A stretch of DNA of 64,000 nt from Sciurus carolinensis (lineage: Eukaryota > Chordata > Mammalia > Rodentia > Sciuridae). Of this stretch, positions 35,294 through 48,737 are shown one piece after another. Both the position numbers and the translations under genes were made by a program. Each line of letters begins with the position of its first letter. The stretch's first letter is position 1. The notes under the pieces were generated by a model, which was given only the letters and a program-made list of their open reading frames with translations, had not been told where the DNA came from and did not search any database. The stretch lies in contig NC_062222.1 of the NCBI RefSeq assembly GCF_902686445.1, positions 133,183,035 through 133,247,034 on the forward strand. Reading direction: 5' to 3'.

Positions 35294-35309
35294 CCATCTC
35301 TTCATTTTT

Positions 35310-37249
35310 AAATGAAGATTCTTTTGGAGCTGACCATCAAAAGATCTATGAATTCATGAAATAAATTTCAAAATTAACCCAAATTATATTTCATGATAAT
35401 AAGCAATGTCTGCAAGTTTTAAAAATCTCTAGTCCCAAGGCACATCATCAAATCAACCAAGGAACACACTTGAACTTTAAAAGCCACACTGAAAATTGAT
35501 TTATGTAACATTGTAACAAAATAAAAATAAGGGCTGAAGGCAAAAAAAAAAAAAAAAAAAAAAACCAATAGTACCAATTCATGGAACACTGATATTTGAT
35601 ATATAAATGATTGATTTTTCATTTGTTAAGTTTTCTTACAGTTTATGGGTATCTGGGGCTGATGCTCAGTACTTGCACTGATACTAGCCAGTGTCATCTG
35701 ATAAGGCATACCATACAACTCCAGCGGTGACATATTTGAATACCACTTCTGTGTTTATTCTTTGAGATAGTTATATGACCTCCTTGTCAACTTTCACAAT
35801 TGGGAAGAGCATTGTCCTTTATCTGTCAATCATTATGATGAGTCATGCTTTGCAACTGAATGGGCTCGCCTTAAGTTCCTGATGTCCCCAACTTAGCAGG
35901 AGCAACTCCTTTGTTCCTGCTAGTGTTCCAACAAATGTTGAGTACATTTTAAATTAATGGTTGTATAGTTTTTCTTGTGTAAACAGAGCCTAAGTTTAGG
36001 ATGTCTACTTGGTAACAAGACTTCTAGAGAGAGAACCTTCATTCCGTAGATGGACTGTGTGGAGACTAGGAAGGTAACCCAGGAAAGTGGATTAAGAACC
36101 GCTAATGTCAGGCTCTGTGGTGAGGTTGAGAGGAACAGAAATACCCAGGTAACGCCCAACTGCAGACCCACTGCTGACACCTGTAAAAATCAGAAATAAT
36201 GATATTTTCATTAGACAAAAGAGTTAGCATAAGTAATACAGTAGAGATCCCTATTGGGTGCACCAAAGCCAGGAAGGGTACCCAAAGGAAAGTATAAAAA
36301 CAGGAAGACAGCTGCAAAGAACAAGGGTGGCCAAGTTCACAGTTCTCCAGCCTGGGCAGGGCACAGTCTCCTGGCAAGCCTCTCTGTGTATATATCCTCA
36401 GGCTGCACCTCAGTGTACAAAATCAGGGTCTCCAGGGATGGGGACACCATGATTTATGTGCTGTGCATTCTTTTGTTATCACCTCTCATGCTCATACTGG
36501 CAGAACAATATCTATGAATATTAATTTCTGGTAGCACACAACTAGGTGACTCAAAGGAATCATGATACAAACAGTTAAGGTACACAAACAACAGATACGG
36601 GGGTTTAAGTTAGAAGGACTCTATAGTCAGACTTGAAGAACTTGAATATGTTACCTTTATTCACACAGATGGTAAAAACCTTGACTTGGAGAGACGATTG
36701 TTGGAAGTCTCTAACCTAAGTGTCTGAATGACCACGTGCAACATACAAAAATCATCAAAAAATAATTTCTTATCTGTTAAAACACATCAGGATGCTCTTC
36801 TAGTTATTATGAAAATTACATAAAATCCTGTAAGACAAATGGTCCTTCTGTATACTACATTTGTGTATGCATGATTATCTAGAAAACAGGAGTTATAAAG
36901 AGAATTCCCACAAATTATATGGTCCTTTTCAAAACACTTTCTTGAGATCCTATGATGCTGAACAATTTTGTCATTAGCTCTTCGGTAGCCCTCTTAACCC
37001 TTCCCTTTGTAAGCATGTTTATGATAAAGTCATGAGACAGTTTAAATAGTTTATGGGTCACAGACAAATCTATTAAGTAGCAGAGAAAATACCAGTCTTC
37101 CAATTCTCTCACCACATTCTCATTATCGAGTCTAAGATTGTGTCTCTTTCACACAAAATCATGGATCCAAGCATGGATTGGAGCTTCTATTTGGAAATTG
37201 TCACACCACTATAACAGAGTGTGGTGCTGATTAGAAAGCCCTTCACAGT
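35310..37249. other. Unassigned non-coding sequence with a poly(A) run
   Basis: No gene was recognised. A 23-base pure A run at 35,542-35,564, preceded by 'gggctgaaggc', may be the tail of an insertion that is too diverged or too short to name. The frames at 35,920-36,517 are below 90 codons. Confidence 0.45.
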
Positions 37250-37500
37250 AAGTGTGACAGGGTGGAGAAGAGAAGGCCTTGGATTAAAAGGGAGTGAAGG
37301 GGAGGAGGAGAGGTGGGAATGAGGAAGACAGTGGAATGCACGGGATGTAACTTCCCCGATCTGTGTGACTCCACATCTGGTTCAACCACATCATGTACAT
37401 ACATGGGAGGTGAGACTGCACGTATGCATCGTGTGTCAAAATACATTCTACTGTCAGATAGAAATAAAAAGAACAGATAAGTTTTTTAAAAAAGAAATTC
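37250..37500 (+). repeat. Squirrel L1 3'UTR end, copy 1
   Basis: A purine-rich tract ('gggagtgaaggggaggagga'), then 'gactccacatctggttcaac', 'cacatcatgtacatacatgg' and 'aaaatacattctactgtcag', ends in 'ataaaaagaacagataag' and an A/T-rich tail. The order matches the squirrel L1 3'UTR. It is 5'-truncated. Confidence 0.65.
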
Positions 37501-37804
37501 CGAGGAGGATGCTCAGAGCTGCTCTCCCCTGGAGCTGTGGTGACTGACCCCTGAAAGCCTGGCCTGTCCGTACAGGATGACCCAGAGTTACAGGGAGCTG
37601 AGGGTCACCCTGTGTGATCACAGCCCATCTGTTGGATGCGTGTTGAATTTGAGGTTTTCCATGGGTGGATTTTACGTGATGATCCCATGTTGCATGTGAG
37701 GCTATTGGAGAGAGAGGATAAAAATTAATGTAGACTGTTGCAATTATTGAATTAGGTTATGGATTTGACTCTATCCAGTTAGGCTTTTCTCTGGTATGCA
37801 CATG

Positions 37805-38075
37805 CTAATTCACAATAAGTGGGGAGGGCCAGGGAAGAACAGAGTTACTTTATATTAGGTAGAGGGGAGTGAAGGGAGGGGAAGGATGATAGTGGAGTGA
37901 AACAGACACTATTGCCTCACATACACATATGACTGCACGACCAATGTGATCCTACAATATGTAGAATCAGAAAAGTGAGAGGTTACACTCCATTTATGTC
38001 TGATCTGTCAAATTGTCCAAATGCATTCTACTGTCATGTACAACTAATTGGAACAAATAAAACATTTTTAAAAAT
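37805..38075 (+). repeat. Squirrel L1 3'UTR end, copy 2
   Basis: 'gagtgaagggaggggaagga', 'gactgcacgaccaatgtgat', 'tacactccatttatgtctga', 'aaatgcattctactgtcatg' and 'ctaattggaacaaataaaac' give a closer match to the squirrel L1 terminus than copy 1 does. Same orientation, about 300 bp downstream. Truncated, with a short A/T tail. Confidence 0.75.
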
Positions 38076-39610
38076 GTACAAAGTTATGAAAGTGGGAGTC
38101 ATTTTGAGTCTTACTTCCTTCTCTCTCACTGGTAATTTGTCCTCTGGACACCTGGATAACCTCTGAGTACTAAGTATTCTTATTCATTAAATGGAAATCA
38201 TTGTACCCACTTCAAGGCATCATTGCCAAGATTATAGGAAACTCTACCTGAGTTAGATTCCAGTCCACTCAGTTGTAACGCTTCAGTAAGAAACATGAAA
38301 TCATTGCTAGCTCAGCTAAACAGAAGTGTTCCAAGCTGACACTGATCTAGGACAGTTAAGGATAATTATCTTCTTTTCCCTGGCTTTGATTTCCTTCATT
38401 TTTCTTGCTGTTCATTGATTATGCTATAAAGTGTAATGCACACAGAAAAAAAAACATAAAATAATTATAGAAGTAGATCAATAATTATAAGTAAACTCCC
38501 ACGTAACCATGTCACTCTTCCCCTGCAGAGCGCCAAGACAGCACCCTGAGCTCACACTCTGCTTCCCAGCATCTCCTCTCTCCCCAGATGTGATCACTAC
38601 CCTAACATACATGGCAAACCCTTTCTGCCTTTTCTCTAGTTTTACCACTTCCTTTCATTACTAAAAAGTCTAATGTACTTTTGTTGTTTTTCTGATTTTA
38701 CTTAGTGAAATACTATCACATGTATTCTCTTTTTCCATGTCGTTACTTCTCGGAGCTGCATTTGGGAGTTTTATGCGTTCCTTCCCTCTGTACCACTTCA
38801 TTAAGTAACTTTATCCTGGCTATAGACGACCCCCGCCCTTCATAGACATGTGCTTTGTTTCTTGTTCATTCTGAACATTATTGATATAAATGTTGTTGTA
38901 TATGTCTCCTGTGGCTGAGTGACTGTTTTCATTTCCACTAAAGCAGAGGCCAAGATAAGAGGCTGGGTGTGGGTATGCTATTTGGCAAGTGACTCAGGAA
39001 GGAGCAGTGAGGGAGCAGGCAGGGCACAGCAGGTGGAGCACAGTATGGAAGAGGAGCGATGACTGATGGTTTCAGTTGACACTTGGCTGGCTGGGACTGG
39101 AGTCTGCCCAGATATCTGAGAGTCATAGAGGATGCGTAGGACAATCTCATGAAGCTCCAAGTCACTTCATTTTGAGGATTGAGTTAGGGGATCAACTTTC
39201 TTGCACCTCTCATATCTTGTAAATAATTTACTTTTATTTATTTATTTACTTTACTCCTGGGAGAAACTGGCCTTGTATCCAGAAACCTAGCTAAATTCTT
39301 TGTAGTATCAATTATAATAATTTTATCTGTAGATTCTTTGGGATTCTGTGCACACATGCTCATATAATATGCAAATAATGCCAGTTTATTTTCCTTTCTA
39401 ATTTTTTTTCTTCCATGACTCTTTGGTTGGAGGGTTGGGGGAATCAGCTTACTGACCGACTGATTCCTATTGCAGGTTTTAACATATTTAGTAAGTCCCC
39501 CATGACTCTTGCCACAGATGGATTTTAATTTTATGAAATGTTATGCTTTTATTGAGATGAAGTTATTTCCTGTATTATTCCCCAAATTGATTGAGTTAAA
39601 TTGATCAATT
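38076..39610. other. Unassigned non-coding sequence
   Basis: No gene was recognised. 38,150-38,245 is faintly MIR-like on the plus strand. No frame exceeds 76 codons. Confidence 0.4.
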
Positions 39611-39617
39611 TGAATTG

Positions 39618-39682
39618 AATTCCTATTATAAGAACAATTCAAAAAAAGAATTCAAAAAATTTAATTCCTATTATAAGAACAA
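39618..39682. repeat. Two-copy 45-bp tandem repeat
   Basis: The 20-mer 'aattcctattataagaacaa' occurs exactly at 39,618-39,637 and again at 39,663-39,682, a period of 45 bp. The second unit is incomplete, and the part between is A-rich. It looks like a local duplication. Confidence 0.85.
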
Positions 39683-39930
39683 ATTTGTCACAATGTGCTA
39701 TACATTAGATATTGCTATATAAAAATTTGTTTATCAAATACATCTATTATATATATGTTTCATATATATGTCTTATGTTTACATATATATAAATACATAA
39801 CACAGGAATACAAATGCACATAAATATATAACTAATAATATAAAACTCAATTTTATATAATTATTTATTTTATATTATCTTGGTGGAGAGAGTCCAGGGC
39901 CCTTTATATGTTGTTTATTAATTTATTTTA

Positions 39931-40062
39931 ATTTTGAGACAGGTTCTCCCTAAGTTGCTTAGGGCCTTGCTAAATTGCTGAGGCAGGCTTTGAACTTGCG
40001 ATTCTCCTGCCTCCATCTGTTGAGCTGCTGGGATTATAGGCATGCACCACTGTGCCCTGCCA
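39931..40062 (-). mobile_element. B1-type SINE fragment, minus strand
   Basis: 'tttgagacaggttctcccta' followed by 'agttgcttagggccttgcta', 'gcgattctcctgcctcc' and 'tgctgggattataggcatgc' is a B1 element reversed. The ID-derived left part seen in the other two copies is missing, so it is either truncated or a plain B1. A long AT-rich stretch (39,715-39,890) lies to its left. Confidence 0.85.
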
Positions 40063-42479
40063 ATATTTTTGTTTTATATTTGTAACATTACATTTCAAAG
40101 CTTGGTAAGTTAGTCATGGTCATATCTCCATATAACAAACTGAAAACCTCCAACCTTCTGTAGGATTGTCTGGGTAATCTCTCCCTTGAAGGGTTGGTAG
40201 AACTCACTGGTGAAGACTTCCAGGCTTGAACTTTCTTTATGGGATGGTTCCTGATTGACAAATAAATGTCTGTGATGAACACAGGGGACTTCTGCCATGC
40301 AGATCAAGGTCAGAGTGGTATTTCTGATAAATGTGTCCATTACCTTTTAATTTTTAAGTGCATTCCTCTAGAATTAGTTTTAGTATCCCCTTACTATCTC
40401 TCAGTACCTGACATGAAAAGATTTATATTCCATTTAATTCCTGACATTGGTGACATGTGTCATCTGTTTTCTTGAGCAGTCTCAACAAAATTCACATTAT
40501 TTTATTTATCTTTTCTGATTTCCAGTTTTACTGGTCCTCTATTGCACTTTCTGTGTATTTCATTGATCTCTTCTCCCACTTTGTCACTGGATGCCCGACT
40601 GTCATACTCTGGACATTGGTCAACTGCCTAGTCACTTTAGGGCACAGCCCTGAGAGCCCGTTTCCTGGGTTTGCCTCTGTGCACCAGCATCCTGTGCAGT
40701 CCCGTCTTTGGATGTTGTGCTTGCCCTCCCCAAGGCTGTGGAAGAGAGGTTCCTGTTGTGTGTTGTGCAGGAATTACAGAAGCTGAGGGGCAACCTGGAT
40801 CTGGAGCTCTCTCAGATCGTTGGCTTCCCAATCTCCCTTGAGTTCATCCTGGAAATTCATTAGTATCTTGTCAGCTTTTAGTTGATTTTAGGAAGTTTAT
40901 GAAACATTTTATTCAGCTTTATTAGTTGTGTGGGTGGTAGGTTTGTTTGAATAGCAAAAAATTCCTACATTTTAACTTGCTGCATAACCTCATTTCCTGC
41001 AGTTATGCTAAATTCAGAAACAGGTGTAGCTACTGTCATAACAAAGTGGGAAATAAAATAAATTATATAGAAATTATACACATATTCAAATATATGAACA
41101 ATCATTACTGTAATGTTTTACTCATTGATTCTTAAAATGGAGACTTCTCCACAGGCACATCAATTACTGTTACCTGGCTTTAAGCATGTTGTCGGTATCA
41201 TCACATGGTGATCAATATAGGGTCATTATGACCATTCATATTTTTTACATAGCAATTTAAGGTGATCGAAATGCTTATTTTATCAAAAAAATCTGATTTT
41301 TTCCCTAGTTTACTACACACATAGCAGATAGAAAAAAATAATGTCATTTTTTCACCAAAAAGAAAATCTTCAATCATCTTATAACATTTAAAAATGATGA
41401 ATTCCCAGAATGTCAGCTTGTGTGACAAAGGAGCACCCCAGGCTCCATGTAAAAGACCTGGCCTTGGCATATTTGATTTCAAATATTGTTTGAGCCAGGA
41501 TCAAAGTATTGAGAATTGCTAAAGCAACCATGCTAAATCACCACAAGGAGCCACCAGGAATGAACGTGAATGCACATGACAGTCACAGAACTCCTACTCT
41601 ACGTCAGAACATAGAAGCTTTTCCATTTTCCACTTCTAAACTGAGTGCTACTATATGCCACCCATCTTTCTTTTTTTCTTAATTAACTAATTCACATTGT
41701 GCCTAAGATGCAAGAGAGAGACAGTGGACCAGGGTACACATGGGATATCTGAATTCACCCACTCTGGTCACAAAACCTTAGAACAATTCACTCTTGGTCT
41801 TTGGAGGGATCCTTAAATGAAAGAAAATTTGGGGTTTAAAGAACTCTTCTGTCAAACATGTTTTGACAACTCAATGCTCATCCTCCCAACAGTACCTTGA
41901 AATATATTATCACTGGTGGTATCTGTGAGGAAGTAAAAGGAGAGTGGAATATGGAGGCAAAAGCAATAGTTCAAGTTCAAGTTCATCTGCACACGATGGA
42001 ATACCCTTGGAGAAAAACTCTGTAGGCTCTCAGCCTTCTGGCTTCTCACCTATAAAGGTGATATTACCTGTTCAATTACCTCTCTACCTGAGAAGAAAGG
42101 TCATTGAATGTTGCCCATTTCCATTTGTTGAAGGTGGAAACAGATTGAGAAATGAGGAGGTAGTTTCCTGCCTCTTGCTAGGGACTTCCTTCTCTCTATG
42201 GCATCCCTACTCTTCACGCAGCCTGGAGCGGGGAGTGGTGCCACCTGGCAGCCCAGCCCACCCTTCTCAGAGCAACCCGGCAAACCCACATGCTCCGCGC
42301 CCTCTGCGTCTCTCACCTGGACAGAAGACCACGCTTCCATCCGCATTGCATCCATCATTGCTTTCTGCAGACAGCTACCCTGTGTTCATGAGGCCACGCT
42401 ACCAACCTGCTTAAAGGCTCCAAGGTCTCCTGGTCACACGCTTAGCCTGCATTCGGAAGCCCCCGCTGATTCACAAGTC
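40063..42479. other. Unassigned non-coding sequence
   Basis: No gene was recognised. The frames at 41,944-42,414 (156 codons) and 42,198-42,698 (166 codons) overlap each other and run into L2-like sequence. They have no domain or family match. Confidence 0.45.
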
Positions 42480-42965
42480 TGCAAAGCTCCCCTGCCTCCA
42501 ACCTTTCTGACCTCATCTCCTGCCACTCTCCTTTCCACTTTCTTCCACATTCCAACTCTGCTGGTTTCCTCCCTGTGGCTCACCTTCATCAAGCGCTTTT
42601 CCAATCCATGTGCTGGCCTGTGCACATTCCACTGTCTTCCCGGCATGCTCTTCTCCATTTATTCTCCTAAGTGGCTCCCTATCACCATTCAGGTTTAAGG
42701 TCAGAGAAGCTATCCCCAGGTGTCCTTTATAAAGTGCTCTTTTCCCAGACCTGTCACTTGCTTGGCAATGCCTTGTTTATGGCCTTCTTAGTCCTCATCA
42801 GAATCTCACGTTCCCTTCTAAATTTAGGCTTACCCTTCACTATCTGCGGCTTCCCATTACAGTGGAAGCTCTGCTGGAAGAGAACTCACCTGTCATGCTC
42901 ACTGCTGGAATCCCAGTCTCTTGAAGAGTGCCTGGTGCACACACGGCTCTGGATGAGCACTTGGG
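42480..42965 (+). repeat. L2 LINE 3' region, ancient
   Basis: The C/T-rich text follows L2 order: 'ttcatcaagcgcttttccaa', 'gtgcacattccactgtcttc', 'ctccatttattctcctaagt', 'ggaagctctgctggaagaga', 'aagagtgcctggtgcacaca' (L2: agcacagtgcctggcaca), then a decayed terminus. This accounts for the long chance frames in the region. Confidence 0.5.
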
Positions 42966-45900
42966 AACACAAGGCCCTTCATCATCCACCACAGGCTACC
43001 TCTCTGCATCATTAACCACCTTCCCCTCTGCGCTCCAACATCACCAGCACAGTCTGTCACTTGCCTGGGAAAGTTTGTGTTTTCAAGGACAAATGCGTCT
43101 GCCTTACCTAATCTTGCACACTCATCTTTGGAGACATGCTCCATCAGCACCTCCCCTCGGAAACCTCCGGAATGATAAGCTTGAACTCCCTGGTGCTTAT
43201 GCATGCATTCACGCACTCACCAAGTGCAGAGGAAAGCATGTGTGTATTTCCATCTCTTCTCCACCATTGCATACTCACCTAAAATCAGCAACCGACCTTT
43301 TTTCTCTCTAGTCACAATATCTAGCAGCATGCCAAATAAATAGCAGATGCTAAAATAAACATAATAAATGAATGGATCAATGATAGAATGGCCAATAAGG
43401 TCCTGAAAATCAGTGAGTAGCAGGAAAAAAAAGAAAGAAAATTAAAGCCTGTTTGGAGTACTTCCTGGGATGTCATCCTGTTCTAAGCTTTATTAGGGTA
43501 GAGACTGTTCTTTCCTGAGGACGAGAGTTGGGTAAAATGTAAGCACATCTGTTGGGTTCTATGCACTTAACTCACTTGCCTTCATGTTTTCAAAAGGAGT
43601 GCCCCATGACCTAGAGTTATAGACAAAGTTCTAGATGAATCACAGAAGTAACAACAAAATCTGTTGTTCATAATCAAAACAAATCCATGGAAGTAACAAA
43701 GCTGGAATTTGCACTCAGGGTTTTTGATGAAATGAACATGCATATGGCTGTATTGTGTACTCTTTCTCAGCCTGGAAAGAAATCAATATGTTTAAAACAC
43801 ACACCCTAAGTCAAAAAGTAAATGTGTCAAACCATTTGAACCATTTGCTTTTGTTGAATGGGTGTCTGTCTGGCCCAAGTTAAATTTATTTGTTTGAATT
43901 TTTTAATAATAACCTCAAGGAGTCTGATATTAGGTGGTATATGTCTCTCTTTTGATGTTAGAGAAGATCCGACACAATTTTCAAACGATAAAAATAGGAG
44001 TGTCTAACAAAAGTCAGAAGTGTATTTAAGGCTAGGCTAAAATTAACCAAATCACAGTTAATGCTCAAGGGGATTTCACAGATGATCTATTCTAGTGAGT
44101 CTTTAAAAAGTTTTTTTTTCCAAGTACCAGAACACCTGGGATTTAAGATGTTTTATTCTCAAACACTATCAAACATATGAATTGAAATAACTAAGTACCA
44201 ATTACATATTGAAAAACAGTAGCAGATGCCATTTGTATGTGTGTGAGTATTCCCCAAACCTAAGAATATGGGGTTCTTTTCTTTTGCTTAAAATTCATCT
44301 TTCATTAAAGCCCTCAGCGTGTATATGGAAGAAGGCATCTTAGTTAAGGATGATCTGGCAGCCTTCTCTGAAGCATTATAATTAGTGTCTTTATGTAAAG
44401 CTTGCTCTAAGATTTCTACTCTCCCATTCTACACTCCTTCCCTCCTGCACATTTGCCTGAGGGTCATAGGAGCTGAAGGGGTCCCTACCAAAGCTGTGGG
44501 TGGAAGGACAGCCTTGGACCAAGCCCTGCATCCTTCAGGTTCTTGCTGGTCCATACCAACAAGGTCTGCATGCATTTCTTCCACGGATTAGTGTCTGCTG
44601 TGGCACATTGTCCCTGACCACCTTTTGGGAAGTACTCTGTGAGCAGCTTCAGGGGTCCATGATCCTACTCAGGGTCCAGAAGTCTCCATCCCTGGGGGCC
44701 CTCAGCCTGGACATTTGCTCTCAGAAACTTCAAGTGAATCTGGGTCTCACTGGTCACATCCATGGAGATTCACGCCAGCTGCCTCCACTGACACACCCCC
44801 ATGGACATGTGCATCACATTGCATTGACTCCCATGAGGTTGGGATGATACTCTAGAAATGTAGGGTCCACCACATGTATGCCAGAGGGGTCTGAGCCCAG
44901 TCTTTGTGTTACCGGGCTTCCCCAGACCCATTTAGATTTATAAAGTCTGTCAACTCTTCAGGCTTTTCATTACTGGGGAGGGGAAGGAAAACAAAGACCT
45001 TGGGGGGCCAATCCACTTCCCCTCCCAAGTCTTTTCCTCTCAGTTCTATATGGAAAAGGGAAAGGAAATCTAAAATTTAAAAATGAAATGAATTAAGCAT
45101 TTTCTTATGATTGGAAATGTCCATCATTTTTTATAGTGAGAAACTGCATTTCCTGTTATGAAATTTTGAATTTCTACATAATTACAATCTTAAAAATACT
45201 AATCTACTCCAAAAATAAGAGATACGCCCCCAAGAGATTTTGTGACTTTCCTAAAATCTCATCTCTCCTTGTTACCAGATTGCCCCTATCAGAGATTCTC
45301 AGTTGACTTAGATTTTATCAAAAGTAGATGGTCATGTGAAGTGTAAGAATTAAATGAATTAAGTGCAATTTCTAAGAGAACCCTGAGTTTGTCCAAACCT
45401 CGACCTTATGACTTGATTTTAGATAATCAACTTTGTGAACTTTAAGACCAGCTCTGAACATGAATGCATTGATTCCATTGTTCACTCATGTTCATCCCAC
45501 CAGCCTCTGTCTTATCCATTCATTCAACAAAATCTGGAAATTATCTACTGATTACATTTGGGGCATGGTGGCAACACATGTGGTAACTATTGAAATATGA
45601 ATTTAATCAAGTGAGCCAGAGGGAAGTAGAGGAGATTGAACATGGATGCCATAGTTGTAAGTGCTCTAACTGAGATAGTTCGAGGGTATTGTGGATCACA
45701 GAAGAGAGAGACTTTGGCCAGAGCACCAGCAAAGGAGCTCCAGGGGAGGTGGAGATTGAAATGAACCCCAAAATACAGTTTGACGAAATGCTGAACACCA
45801 TACCAGCCAGCATGATGAAGTTACAGGGGCATGAAGAGCTCTGACGCTTGTACTGAAGTGTCCTTATTCCTTACTTGGTGTTTCTGATAATAGCCAAAGT

Positions 45901-47329
45901 CAACGACTTTCTTTATATAGCAATGTACTATTTAAAGCAAATAAATGGCCTAGTGTGATAAAAATAAGAAGTGGAAATAAAAAGTGAATTATATGACAGA
46001 AGTCTTGGGGCCAATTAACCTTTCTGAGAACTCTTTCCCCCAGATAAGTTTTAAAAAAATCAACTATATGGGATGAAGTCATAATCACAACAACAATAAT
46101 GGCACATTATGTTATCTGGAGGTTACACCTAAGACATCCTCTAAGTTACTGGCATGTATTTTTAAACCAATTAATCCTCCCAACAACACCATTATGTAGT
46201 CACTCTTACTTTCTCCATCTGAGAAATAAAAATCACAAAGAGGTCTCAATCTTTCCAGGCATAGGAAAAACTTGCGGGATGGGAAGTTTTAAATGTGTTG
46301 TTTTAAGGACTACTTCCACTTCTAAGGACTTTTACTCACAAATTAGTGGTTATCTACAGCACCAGCTCATTAGAATCATGGGGACACCTTTCCAAATTAC
46401 TCAAGCATGGCTTCTGCTCAGGTGATTTCCATCAGAACTCCGGGAGTTGGGTGACTCCAATTTAAAAGCCCGAGGAAGCTCATGGGTGGCTTTGGTTCCT
46501 GCTTTCTATCTGTGCATCCAGCCCTGCAGGGGAATCCAGAGCATGCTGGGAGTCCCTCAGTGAGAGCTACAGGTGAGACAGGAGCAGGAAGGGTGAGTTG
46601 TGCAACAAAGGAAGGGAGGGACCGCAGTGAATGGAAGGACAGCACATTTTGAAGATAGGGGATACAGAAATGCTGAGAGAAGAGCAGATGGTAGCAATTT
46701 AGCAAGTGACAAACTTACATTACTTCTGTAAGCAGCTAGGGACGATACTTCAGATTTAGGACAAACTTCTTTTCCCACATACTGTGAATGAAATTCAAGT
46801 CCTTGGAGCCAAAGCTGGACTAAGAGGTTAAACAAAATCCTGGCTAAGAACTATAAATCCCTCAGTTGTGAGCAGCAGTGCTTGGAAGGAGGAGCTAGGA
46901 CTGATTGATACGGACACAGGAAGTCAGTATTGGGTTATATCTGAATGGAGATTTTTGTTAGAATCATGGTAAAATAAAATAATCAGTAATGAAAACATAG
47001 GTAGAGAATGGTGCATTGATTCCTAATTATAAAGTGCTGAACATGCAGATTAGGACAGTGGAAATAATGTAAACATGACTGAAGACTTCAAAGCTTTTAA
47101 ACAACAGCATGACTAGTCATTCCATCAAACTGCAAAGGACAACATTTCCTCTATTGTGAATGGATAGTCTTAAAAAATAAAGAGAAGTCAATATTTGCCT
47201 TAAAAATACAAAACCCAAGAATCTTAGTATTTTAGTCTGTTTTTTCCTAAATCACCTTCATTTCTTCTTCCTTGCCTGAGTTAACTTTCACTCTGAGAAT
47301 GGAAGGAACTGACACACACTCAAGTATTA
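42966..47329. other. Unassigned non-coding sequence
   Basis: No gene was recognised. About 45,515-45,590 ('cattcattcaacaaaatctg') is a short L2 end, minus strand. The stretch 44,400-45,040 is more GC-rich than its surroundings and contains frames of up to 115 codons with no family match; it is not a gene I can name. Confidence 0.4.
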
Positions 47330-47480
47330 ATACCACATTTGGTTTACTTTGCTATGTAGGTTATTTTATGTAATGTTCACAACAACTTTCTGAGATAGGC
47401 ATTATCAGACCCTTTGACACAAGAGAACACTGAAGCTCAGAGAATCTGACAGTTCTTGAGGATCATAGGGAAGGTGGAAA
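47330..47480 (-). repeat. MIR SINE
   Basis: 'atgtaatgttcacaacaact', 'gataggcattatcagaccct' and 'aacactgaagctcagagaat' are the reverse-complement MIR core (atttaatcctcacaacaaccctatgaggtaggtattatta ... aaactgaggc). Confidence 0.6.
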
Positions 47481-47739
47481 GATGGGATTTGGCATTGGTC
47501 AGCTCCAAAGCCTGAACTTGTTCCACTTTGGGGATCCAACCACTTTGAACCTCAGATGGTATACAGAAGTCAGAATTTCAACCCTTGCACCTGTCCACTC
47601 TGGAACAGCAGCCTCATTACCCTCATTGCCCCACACACCATTTACTCCATGTTTCATATCCTCAAAAAGGAAATGAGGATAACAACCAGCTTCCAAAATT
47701 GCATGGGTGAGTGCATTTATTTATATGTAAAACATAAAG

Positions 47740-47920
47740 ACTAATTTATTATCTATATATACTAGAAATGTGTTTCTATATATCCAAATATATGTATGAA
47801 TACACACAAATAATCTACAAAATTCATATTTTATAATCATATTATAAACATACTCATAAAATATGTGTAATTATATGTATTCTGCAATATATAAATCAAC
47901 ATTAAATATATCCATGAACT
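47740..47920. repeat. AT-rich, TATA-like low-complexity tract
   Basis: About 180 bp of irregular TATA/ATAT text with no attached retroelement seen. A similar tract lies at 48,420-48,660. Confidence 0.75.
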
Positions 47921-48419
47921 TAATGTTTTCCAGTGTTTTGTTATGGCATTTTCAAACATAGTAAAGCTGAAAGAACTACCTAGGACTCACCCACATCCTT
48001 TACTTAGGTCCTGAAAGTCTATCTTCTGCAGGTGGTGACACTTGCTTTATCACACATCTGGCCACCTAGCCTTCATTCTCTTTATTCCCCAATCACATTA
48101 TTTTGATGCATTATGTCCAGTAATCTTCCAACCTTAGAACATGTTGCACATGCATCTGAGGTTAATTCTGAATTGGCAAAGAACCTTGCAACATGGCAGG
48201 GACCATCTCTCTGTGGAGGATGGACCTGCTTGGCCAGTGCGGCGGGCCAGTGCAGTGTACCTCATCCCTACCTCAGTTAGTTTTCCCATATCCGAACCTT
48301 ACATAAAACACAGTGAGGATAATCTGAATCTGATGTGGGGAATTTAATAGCACATCTTTATAAAAGGTAGGGTAGAAAGAAGCAAGTATTTGCCATGTAT
48401 TGTTTTCAGTTGCTTTCCA

Positions 48420-48660
48420 TTTTATTCTACAATATATAAGTAAATAATACATTTGTATATCCTACACAAATGTGACTAAATACTTAATATTTATTTTATG
48501 TATTGTAGAATAGATATAATTATATGTATGTTTATATGTTATAATTGTATTGTAAGATACAAACATTGTAGAATATTTGTCCTTATTTGTATGTTTGAAT
48601 ACATAGGAGCACATTTAAGTAATATATAGATAATAAATGAGTCTTTGTGTTTCATTTATA
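48420..48660. repeat. AT-rich low-complexity tract
   Basis: Repeated 'atatataat' and 'tgtagaata' text that ends sharply against the CpG-dense patch at 48,738. Confidence 0.7.
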
Positions 48661-48737
48661 TAAAGTGCAATGAATCTAGATCACCTTTATATCAGTTGGA
48701 AATGAAAACACAGCGAATAGGCAAACATTAAAACCGG

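Noticed and set aside
41944..42698. 156- and 166-codon plus-strand frames
   Set aside because: They overlap in different frames and extend into L2-like text with low stop density. No family match.
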